Shown here: piece by piece, positions 1 through 5,066 of the stretch
Layout of the letters: every line of letters starts with the position of its first letter
How positions within the stretch are numbered: the first letter of the stretch is position 1
NCBI GenBank assembly: GCA_019689955.1
Contig: JADGGM010000286.1
Location: 1-5,066 of the forward strand
Origin: Gemmatimonadaceae bacterium
GTDB taxonomy: Bacteria; Gemmatimonadota; Gemmatimonadetes; Gemmatimonadales; Gemmatimonadaceae
Direction: 5' to 3'
DNA: 5,066 nucleotides
Program-made: the position numbers and the translations under genes
The notes under the pieces: model-generated
The model's input: the letters and a program-made list of their open reading frames with translations, nothing else
What the model was told of the DNA's origin: nothing
Databases searched by the model: none

Positions 1-1079
1 GCGACACCGCCGTGCCGCGCGGCGCGATGGGCGGCGCTCTTCGCCGCGCCGGCTGCGCGCAGCTCGCGCGCGCGCTGGGTGATGTCGGCCGGGCTCACGC
101 GCTCCGGCAACCGCACGGCCGCGGTCCCGGGACGCACGGAGTACGGGAACACGTGCAGTGCCGTGAAGGGGAGCGCGTCGACGAGCGCCAGCGTGGCGCG
201 ATGGTCGTGTTCCGTCTCTCCAGGGAACCCGGCGATGATGTCGGCACCGAGCCCGAACACGGGCGCATCGCGTACGAGACGTTCGATGGCGTGCGCGTAG
301 CTCGCGGCGGTGTACCAGTGGCGCCCCATGCGCTTGAGCACACGGTCCGATCCGGACTGGAGCGGCGTGTGGAGGTACGGCACGAGCCCGCTCCCGGGCG
401 AGGTGAGGAGCTCGCGGAGCCGATCGTCGACCTCGGTCGCCTCCACGGAGGAGAGCCGGAAGCGCGCCCGCGGCACCGCGCGCACGAGCTGCTCGACCAG
501 TTCGCCGAGCGAGGTGCCGAGGTCCCGGCCGTAGCTCCCGATGTGCACGCCGGTGAGCACGATCTCGGGGTGGTGCTCGGCGAGCGCCGTGGCCTCTTCG
601 AGGAGCGTCGCGATAGGGCGCGAGCGGTTGGCGCCGCGGGCGAGGGTGGTCGCGCAGAAGGTGCAGTGCTCGTCGCACCCGTCCTGGATGCGGAGCAGGG
701 CGCGCGCGCCGGTCTGCGCGGCGGGGCGGCGCGCGGCGAGCGCGGGGTCGAGCCCGAGCGCGGCGGCGAGCGCGGGGAGGTCGGCGCCGCCGATCACGTG
801 CTCCACGGTGGGGAGCGCGCGGATCGCGCCGCGGTCGAGCGCCGCGGCACAGCCGATGACGGTGGTACGCAACGCGGGGTTCGCGCGCGCGGCGCGGCGC
901 ACGTGCTGGCGGAGGTCGGCTTCGGCCTGCGCGGTGACGGCGCAACTGTTCACCACGGCCACGTCGGCGTCGGCGGGGGACGACACGACCGCCGCGCCCC
1001 CCGCCTCGAGCATCGCCCGCGCCATCTCGGTGTCGTAGTGGTTCGCCCGGCAGCCGAAGGTGGCGAGGTACACTCTCAC
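1..1079 (-). CDS. mtaB: tRNA methylthiotransferase of the MiaB/MtaB family, 3' end cut off by window edge
   Basis: This is a radical-SAM methylthiotransferase. MtaB adds a methylthio group to N6-threonylcarbamoyladenosine at position 37 of tRNAs reading ANN codons (family knowledge). The 359 codons present are open to the window edge. The N-terminal UPF0004 domain has the three expected cluster-binding cysteines at residues 10 (TFGC), 46 (NSCAVT) and 77 (IGC). The radical-SAM CxxxCxxC motif is Cys135, Cys139 and Cys142 (DGCDEHCTFC). Further family blocks are EIVLTGVHIGSYG, a DIIAGFPGETE block near residue 280, and HVFPYSVRPGT. The NSCAVT form favours MtaB over MiaB (NTCSVR type) or RimO (NTCGF type). 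The C-terminal TRAM domain, about 70 residues, is expected beyond the edge. The GTG start overlaps the kinase stop as GTGA and is preceded by AGGGGG with a 5-base spacer. The residues after Cys142 are ATT where relatives usually have hydrophobic-hydrophobic-Pro. The family is nearly certain, the subfamily likely. Confidence 0.93.
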   Translation of the reverse strand, partial: MRVYLATFGCRANHYDTEMARAMLEAGGAAVVSSPADADVAVVNSCAVTAQAEADLRQHVRRAARANPALRTTVIGCAAALDRGAIRALPTVEHVIGGADLPALAAALGLDPALAARRPAAQTGARALLRIQDGCDEHCTFCATTLARGANRSRPIATLLEEATALAEHHPEIVLTGVHIGSYGRDLGTSLGELVEQLVRAVPRARFRLSSVEATEVDDRLRELLTSPGSGLVPYLHTPLQSGSDRVLKRMGRHWYTAASYAHAIERLVRDAPVFGLGADIIAGFPGETEHDHRATLALVDALPFTALHVFPYSVRPGTAAVRLPERVSPADITQRARELRAAGAAKSAAHRAARHGGV

Positions 1080-2263
1080 CCGAACCCCCTGCCGAGCTCC
1101 GGCGCGGCCGGTGCCTCCAACGGGAGCGCGACGTGGAACTGGCTCCCCCGCCCTTCGCTGCTCTGCACCCAGATCCGCCCGCCGTGCGCCTCCACCGCGA
1201 GCTTGCAGAAGGCGAGCCCGAGCCCGGAGCTTCGCACGCGCGGGGCCTCAGGGCGCTTCAACCGCTCGAACTTGCGAAAGATCACCTCGTGGTACTCCGA
1301 CGGGATCCCGGGCCCGTTGTCGGCCACGGTGAACAGCACCCCGCCGCCGTGCGTGTCGCGGCGCGCGGAGAGCGCGATGCGCACGTCGCGCGCGGTGTGG
1401 GTGATCGCGTTCTGGATGAGGTTCGAGAAGACGCGCTTGAGCAGCCCCTTGTCGGCGTAGAACACGGGCGCATCCTCGGCCACGTCGATCGTCACGTCGA
1501 CGTGCTCCTGGGCGAAGCGCACGGACCAGTCCTGCACCAGCTCCGCGAGCATCGCCTGGGGGGCGAGCGGGGCGAGGTCGAGCTGGATCTCGGTCTCCTC
1601 GATGCGGGCGACTTCGAGGAGATCTTCGATGAGCGCGAGCAGGTCTTCCGCCTTCCCCTCGGCGTCGCTGAGCGCGCGGCGCATCCCTTCGCTCACCGGG
1701 CCGAAGTCGCCGTCGATCACCATCTCGAGCGAGGCGAGCACGGAGGTGAGCGGGGTCTTGAGGTCGTGCACGATCATTTTCATGAGATCATCGCGCACCT
1801 TCTCCAGCTCACGCAGCTTCCGGTAGCTCTCCTCCAGCGCGTCGGTGGCGAACTTGAGGCGGAGGAGGGAGCGCACGCGCGCGCTCAGGATCTGGCGATT
1901 GTGCGGCTTGGTGAGGAAGTCGTCGCCGCCGGCCTCGATCGCCTTCACGCGATCGGTGGTGTCGTTGAGCGCGGTGACGAAGATGACGGGGATGCGCGCG
2001 GTGCGCGGGTCGCGCTTGATGCGGCGGCACACCTCGAAGCCGGTGGACCGGTCGTCGCACCCGAGGCTCCCCGCGGGCATGGCGACGTCGAGGATGCAGA
2101 GATCGGGGCGCAGCTCGAAGCACGCGGCCATGGCGGACGGGCCGTCGCACGCGCTGGCGACGCGATAGCCGAGGGTTGCGAGCTGGTCGTAGAGCAGCTC
2201 CACGTTCGCGGGGACGTCGTCCGCGACGAGGATCAACGGCGATTGCGTCGCGTGATCGGGCAC
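1076..2263 (-). CDS. soluble receiver-histidine kinase (REC-HisKA-HATPase_c)
   Basis: This is a 395-residue cytoplasmic two-component protein with no membrane segment or signal peptide. Residues about 9-135 form a CheY-like receiver: acidic pair Asp15/Asp16, phospho-acceptor Asp59 (ILDVAMP), Thr97 and Lys119 (TKP). A charged, probably coiled-coil linker (about 137-160) leads to the HisKA domain with phospho-accepting His166 in IVHDLKTPL. The ATPase domain has the N-box around Asn281/Asn285, the G1 box DNGPGIP (Asp315) and the G2 box GLGLAF (347-352). All catalytic residues are present. The receiver has about 8 extra residues after MP63, before GFEVC. The GTG start at 2263 lies 4 bases after the barrel-gene stop and just before the receiver's first strand; no good ribosome binding site is visible, so it may rely on coupling. 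The frame stays open upstream to 2605, but that part overlaps the barrel gene and has no kinase-like sequence. Its stop overlaps the mtaB start. Input signal and output partner are unknown. Confidence 0.93.
   Translation of the reverse strand: MPDHATQSPLILVADDVPANVELLYDQLATLGYRVASACDGPSAMAACFELRPDLCILDVAMPAGSLGCDDRSTGFEVCRRIKRDPRTARIPVIFVTALNDTTDRVKAIEAGGDDFLTKPHNRQILSARVRSLLRLKFATDALEESYRKLRELEKVRDDLMKMIVHDLKTPLTSVLASLEMVIDGDFGPVSEGMRRALSDAEGKAEDLLALIEDLLEVARIEETEIQLDLAPLAPQAMLAELVQDWSVRFAQEHVDVTIDVAEDAPVFYADKGLLKRVFSNLIQNAITHTARDVRIALSARRDTHGGGVLFTVADNGPGIPSEYHEVIFRKFERLKRPEAPRVRSSGLGLAFCKLAVEAHGGRIWVQSSEGRGSQFHVALPLEAPAAPELGRGFG
1085..1090 (-). promoter_or_regulatory. ribosome binding site for the methylthiotransferase gene
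   Basis: On the minus strand AGGGGG lies inside the last codons of the histidine kinase gene, five bases before the GTG start at 1079. It is the strongest Shine-Dalgarno-like site in the window and fixes the start of this gene, which otherwise has a second GTG two codons downstream. Confidence 0.6.
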
Positions 2264-2267
2264 GGGC

Positions 2268-3395
2268 TCAGGGCCGGACCATGAAGCCCGCGTTGAAGGT
2301 CCAGGCGTGCTCGGAGATTCCCTCGATCGTTCCACGATTCGCGCGCTGGAATCCGAGATCGATGCGCGAGCGGCCGCGGGAGATCGGGACGCCGACACCG
2401 ACCGAGAAGGTGTTCTCGCGGACCTCCGTGCCGTCGACGGTGAACGGAAGGGTCCGGTGCCGATATCCGACACGCAACGGAAGTGCCGCGCCGAGGAAGG
2501 TGGGGCCGGCGACCTCCGCACCCACGCCGTAATCCCACGCGTCGACCACGCCGAGCCCGGGCGTGCCGAGCGGGGCGAGACTCGACCACCCTTCCCAGTC
2601 CGCACGCGCGCTCACGACCAGCCCCGGGAGGGAGAAGGTGGCCCCGCCGCCGAGCCGTTTCGGTACGTCAGCGTGCGTGAGGGTCGTGTCGTTCCGGTAC
2701 GAGGTGATGCGCCCACCCAACCGCCCGGAGACGGCGAGGGTGAGGTGCGAGGCGGGCTGCCAGACGATCCCCGCGCTCGCCCCGCTCCCGGCGTAGCTGA
2801 GCTTCGACTTCTGGTCGAAGTTCGCCGACGTGGTGTCGGCGCTGGTGCGGGTGATGCGGAGCTGGTTGTCGCCGCTGAAGGCGTGGCCGCCGACGCCGAT
2901 CCAGAGGCCGTGTGCGATGTTCACGGAGAGGGCGACGCGCGTGTCGTTGATGGCGCCGTCGCTCCGGAAGCTCTCGGTGAACTGCACGCCGCTCCCCGAG
3001 GTGGGGTCGACCCCGGTGCGCTGGGTTTGCCACGTGCGGTCGAGCAGGGTGGACGAGGAGACGCCGATCACGGCACGCTGGCCGATGGTGAGCGCGCCGC
3101 CGAGCACGGGGAAGCGCGCGGTCATGGTGTTGTCCTCGTGCCCGGGGGACGAGACGCTCCGGTACTCGGGGGAGTACTGTATGTAGAACCCGGGTCGCCC
3201 CCAGTCGGCGAGCGCGGCGGGGTTGAGCGGGGAGAACGGGTCGGTCTCGGCGATCCCGCCCCCCATCGCCGCGGCGCGCGCGGAGAGCTGGCCCGGGGGG
3301 TAGCCGAAGCCCTGCGTGCTCAGCGTCCCCTGGGCGTTGGCCGCCGGGGCGCCGAGCACGAGCAGCGCGAGGAGTGTGAGGCGCATGGAGGTCAC
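2268..3395 (-). CDS. predicted outer-membrane beta-barrel protein (FadL/PorV-like)
   Basis: This is a 375-residue exported protein of unknown specific function. A signal peptide is clear: a short charged start, the hydrophobic run LTLLALLVLGA and an ANA cleavage site before Gln22. The mature N-terminus contains SARAAAMGGG, then DPFSPLNPAAL. This resembles the opening of FadL/PorV-type barrels, where a small-residue-rich MGG segment precedes an NPA motif. The rest alternates hydrophobic and polar residues with Gly and aromatic residues (for example WIGVGGHAF, LVVSARADWEGW, PLRVGYRH, NTFSVGVGV), as expected for transmembrane beta strands, and ends with WTFNAGFMVRP. The length is typical of a 12-14-strand barrel. 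The GTG start at 3395 overlaps the lipoprotein stop as GTGA, with a weak GGA five bases upstream; an ATG at 3386 also gives a good signal peptide and is a real alternative. Coupling to the lipoprotein gene suggests the two work together in the outer membrane. The substrate cannot be read from the sequence. Confidence 0.8.
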   Translation of the reverse strand: MTSMRLTLLALLVLGAPAANAQGTLSTQGFGYPPGQLSARAAAMGGGIAETDPFSPLNPAALADWGRPGFYIQYSPEYRSVSSPGHEDNTMTARFPVLGGALTIGQRAVIGVSSSTLLDRTWQTQRTGVDPTSGSGVQFTESFRSDGAINDTRVALSVNIAHGLWIGVGGHAFSGDNQLRITRTSADTTSANFDQKSKLSYAGSGASAGIVWQPASHLTLAVSGRLGGRITSYRNDTTLTHADVPKRLGGGATFSLPGLVVSARADWEGWSSLAPLGTPGLGVVDAWDYGVGAEVAGPTFLGAALPLRVGYRHRTLPFTVDGTEVRENTFSVGVGVPISRGRSRIDLGFQRANRGTIEGISEHAWTFNAGFMVRP

Positions 3396-4720
3396 GGGAG
3401 TCCGAAGTCGCTCTTGGGCACGTAGGTGATGCGCAGTTGCGGCCTGAGGTTCGGGTCGGCCGCCGCGCCGGAGTAGAAGTAATACTGCCGCGGATCGATG
3501 TTCTCGAGCGACGACGTGAGGAGGATCGCACGCTGCGATTTCCCGATCCCCTCCGTCTTCCAGAAGTTGAAGACACCGACGAGCGGGATGGTGTCCGCCT
3601 GGATCGCGGTGGGCGCGATCGTGCGCGGGAAGAGCGCGATGTTGAGCGACGACGGCGCGGCCGAGATGAGGCTCGCCGTGAGGAGGTCGCTCACGTCGGG
3701 CGTGGCGCGCACCACGCGGACCGCCAGCGCCATGGTGTCGGTGCTGGTGAACGCGGGGCTCCCCTGCTGGTGGAGGATGAGGTTCGCCCGCACGATCTGC
3801 GTGGTCGAGTCCACCAACTGCGGCGGGAGGTTGAAGCGGATGAGCGCGCGGCTCGCCGGGATCCCGCCCGCGGCGAGGATCCCGGGCGGGGGGGGCGGAG
3901 TGCCTTGCAGGACGAGCATGTAGTCAGCGAGCCCGGGGATGGGCGCCCCGCCGTCGCTCCCGCGCGTGTTGACGGTCCGGCTGACGAAGGTCCGGCTCGT
4001 GTCGGCGTGCGCGACGTAGAAGAGCGCCGCGGCGCCGCTGCTCGCGTCCGAGGTGTTGATGCGGACGCGGACGTTCTTCCCCTCGCGGTTCGTGACGGCG
4101 ACGGCGAGCCGGATGCGCTTGCCGGCGCGCACGTGCTGGCCGATGAACCCGGAGTCGATGGGGATGCTGACGCTCCGCCCGGTCGCGGAGTCGCGCGCGA
4201 GGGTGATCGAGGAGATGGGCGGCGCGGCGAGCTTCGCGTGCACGGCGGCGGTGTCGAGCTCTGCGGCGGCGGTGTCGACGTCGTACAGCAAGAAGGTGAT
4301 GCTGTCCCCGGCGATGTAGACGGTGTCCTGCCCGGTCGGGGGCGCGAGCACGCTGATGCTCACGCCGGCCGAGTCGAAGCTCTCGAGCGGGCGACGGGCG
4401 TGGGTCGTGTCGGTGTCCGGGAACACGCGGACGAGCGAGTCGAACCGCAGGACGGCGACGCTCTGGATGGGGAGCCCGCCCTGCGTGTAATTGGCGATGA
4501 GGATCTGCTGCTCGCCGCCGAGCGGGGGGAGACCGGCGATGGTCGCCTCCGTGTCGATCATCTCGCTGGCAGTGAGCAGCGTGTCCTTCACGGTGAGCGT
4601 GTCGGGACAGAGCGACGGGCAGGCGGCGCCCCCGGCGAGGTTTTCCTGGCACGCGGCAGCGCCGAGGACGAGCCCGAGGATGAGCGCGATCGCGCGCCAG
4701 GGCTTACGCAAAACGGACAC
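3392..4720 (-). CDS. predicted outer-membrane lipoprotein with two DNRLRE-like beta domains
   Basis: I do not recognise a named family. It is 442 residues long with a lipoprotein signal: RKPWR, a hydrophobic core (AIALILGLVLG), then AAAC with the lipidated Cys24. Two more cysteines follow (Cys34 and Cys38, CPSLC). The mature part is rich in Thr, Ser, Asp and Ala with short hydrophobic strands, as in secreted beta sandwiches. Two segments look alike: one from about residue 75 with SVAVLRF, and one from about 285 with RALIRFNLPP. Each later has a GK-x-R strand and a Ser/Ala-rich loop before a Tyr-Val strand. A five-proline linker (275-279) separates them. The second segment ends in LRPQLRITYV, resembling DNRLRE-type cell-surface domains. 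The GTG at 4720 has GGAAGG five bases upstream; the GTG at 4726 would overlap that site and add only two residues. The gene follows cdd by 33 bases and overlaps the barrel gene by 4. An envelope role is likely; the function is unknown. Confidence 0.8.
   Translation of the reverse strand: MSVLRKPWRAIALILGLVLGAAACQENLAGGAACPSLCPDTLTVKDTLLTASEMIDTEATIAGLPPLGGEQQILIANYTQGGLPIQSVAVLRFDSLVRVFPDTDTTHARRPLESFDSAGVSISVLAPPTGQDTVYIAGDSITFLLYDVDTAAAELDTAAVHAKLAAPPISSITLARDSATGRSVSIPIDSGFIGQHVRAGKRIRLAVAVTNREGKNVRVRINTSDASSGAAALFYVAHADTSRTFVSRTVNTRGSDGGAPIPGLADYMLVLQGTPPPPPGILAAGGIPASRALIRFNLPPQLVDSTTQIVRANLILHQQGSPAFTSTDTMALAVRVVRATPDVSDLLTASLISAAPSSLNIALFPRTIAPTAIQADTIPLVGVFNFWKTEGIGKSQRAILLTSSLENIDPRQYYFYSGAAADPNLRPQLRITYVPKSDFGLP
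3888..3895. repeat. homopolymer tract of eight G (eight C in the coding strand)
   Basis: Eight consecutive G on the plus strand lie inside the lipoprotein gene and encode part of a run of five prolines between its two beta domains. It is the longest single-base run I see in the window. A one-base change would shift the frame and remove the second domain. Whether it varies in the population cannot be seen here. Confidence 0.9.
4243..4278. repeat. short in-frame direct repeat in the lipoprotein gene
   Basis: The 15-base sequence CGGCGGCGGTGTCGA occurs at 4243-4257 and again at 4264-4278. The 21-base period equals seven codons, giving the protein repeats VDTAAAE and LDTAAVH in the first beta domain. 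It looks like a small tandem duplication within the gene, now diverged between the copies. Confidence 0.75.
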
Positions 4721-4725
4721 TCCCA

Positions 4726-4731
4726 CCTTCC
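4726..4731 (-). promoter_or_regulatory. ribosome binding site for the lipoprotein gene
   Basis: On the minus strand GGAAGG stands five bases before the GTG at 4720. It decides between the two GTG codons at 4726 and 4720, because the first of these would begin on its last base. It lies in the short gap after cdd, so the lipoprotein can be translated independently of cdd. Confidence 0.5.
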
Positions 4732-4753
4732 ACGTCGAAGAGGCGGCCGAGCT

Positions 4754-5066
4754 TCATGAACGATCGAGCGATTGAGCGTTGAACGGGTGCGGCAGCAACT
4801 CGGCGACCGACCATCGCGCCTCGGCGCCGCCGCGGGTACAGCTCACGATCGAGAGGGTGGGCGCGTGCTCCGCGAGCACCTGCAAGCAGAGCCCGCACGG
4901 TGGCGTGGGCCGCTCGGCCTCGGTGACGATGACGAGCTGCTCGAACGTCCGGTCCCCCTGGGCGATGGCCGACCCCAGGGCCACGCGCTCGGCGCAGATC
5001 GTCGCACCGGACGACGCGTTCTCCACGTTGCACCCCACCCACACGCGCCCTTGCTCCCCCTCGAGC
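4754..5066 (-). CDS. cdd: cytidine deaminase, N-terminus cut off by window edge
   Basis: Cytidine deaminase hydrolyses cytidine and deoxycytidine to uridine and deoxyuridine with a zinc-activated water, in cytoplasmic pyrimidine salvage. The last 103 codons are present; a typical homotetrameric enzyme has about 130 residues, so roughly 25-30 are missing at the N-terminus. Numbering from the first whole codon, the substrate-binding GCNVENAS block is at 11-18, the CAE motif gives zinc ligand Cys24 and proton-shuttling Glu26, and PCGLC gives zinc ligands Cys57 and Cys60. The C-terminal AELLPHPF matches the usual ELLP-x-x-F ending, followed by a short tail. CAE rather than HAE and the short length indicate the small tetrameric type. 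The residue after Cys60 is Leu where Arg (CRQ) is common. A GTG at 5044 is in frame but lies well inside the conserved domain, so it is not the true start. The gene is first in the visible cluster; its promoter would lie off the window. Confidence 0.95.
   Translation of the reverse strand, partial: LEGEQGRVWVGCNVENASSGATICAERVALGSAIAQGDRTFEQLVIVTEAERPTPPCGLCLQVLAEHAPTLSIVSCTRGGAEARWSVAELLPHPFNAQSLDRS

Noticed and set aside
12..1460. Long plus-strand open frame of 482 codons
   Set aside because: It lies antisense to mtaB and the kinase, is rich in Arg, Gly, Ala and Glu with no recognisable domain, and crosses the boundary of two convincing genes. It is a high-GC shadow frame.
1133..2284. Plus-strand open frame of 383 codons opposite the kinase
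   Set aside because: It is the antisense shadow of the kinase gene, with low-complexity His/Glu/Gly/Arg composition and no motif.
2264..2605. N-terminal extension of the kinase up to a GTG at 2605
   Set aside because: The extra 114 residues are Arg/Ser/Pro-rich, match nothing and overlap the barrel gene for their whole length. The receiver domain begins right after the GTG at 2263.
2668..3576. Minus-strand open frame of 302 codons across the lipoprotein/barrel junction
   Set aside because: It is an out-of-frame Arg/Pro/His-rich reading of both genes, without start context or domains.
4721..4753. Promoter or terminator between cdd and the lipoprotein gene
   Set aside because: The gap is only about 33 bases. 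It shows a ribosome binding site but no hairpin followed by a T run and no recognisable -35/-10 pair.
2307..4759. Two long plus-strand open frames (2307-3425 and 3437-4759)
   Set aside because: They mirror the barrel and lipoprotein genes, have skewed composition and no domain, while the minus-strand frames carry a signal peptide and a lipobox.
4758..5042. Minus-strand frame overlapping cdd in another phase
   Set aside because: Its Arg/Gly-rich product has no motif, while the adjacent frame contains the full zinc and catalytic motifs of cytidine deaminase. Only the short piece from the ATG at 4757 is kept as a weak finding.
1..5066. tRNA or rRNA genes, CRISPR repeats, insertion sequences or phage genes
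   Set aside because: The window is almost fully covered by five intact or edge-cut genes. I found no spaced repeat array, terminal inverted repeats, transposase motif or tRNA-like cloverleaf.

Overview
The window is a compact, very GC-rich stretch of bacterial chromosome. It holds five genes, all on the minus strand and almost without gaps, so it reads from right to left. In transcription order they are: the 3' part of a cytidine deaminase gene (cdd); a large predicted lipoprotein of unknown function; a predicted outer-membrane beta-barrel protein; a soluble receiver-first histidine kinase; and most of a MiaB-family tRNA methylthiotransferase, best assigned as mtaB, whose 3' end lies beyond the left edge.

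A lipobox protein beside a signal-peptide beta-barrel protein points to a didermic, Gram-negative type of envelope. The high GC, the frequent GTG starts and the style of the lipoprotein and kinase resemble Gemmatimonadota. That placement is from family resemblance only; Acidobacteriota or Myxococcota-like bacteria are not excluded. No RNA gene, mobile element, CRISPR array or clear terminator is visible, and no gene-free stretch exceeds about 35 bases.

Layout: cdd (right edge to 4754), a gap of about 33 bases with a good ribosome binding site, the lipoprotein (4720 to 3392), a GTGA overlap into the barrel protein (3395 to 2268), a 4-base gap to the kinase (2263 to 1076), and another GTGA overlap into mtaB (1079 to the left edge). 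The tight joins suggest one transcript with translational coupling.

The lipoprotein and barrel protein probably form an envelope pair. The kinase has no membrane segment and carries its receiver at the N-terminus, so it probably takes its input inside the cell. cdd (pyrimidine salvage) and mtaB (tRNA position 37 modification) are housekeeping functions at either end. The functional link between the envelope pair, the kinase and these enzymes is not established by the sequence. The best candidate for something undescribed is the lipoprotein/barrel/kinase trio, especially the lipoprotein with two apparently duplicated domains.
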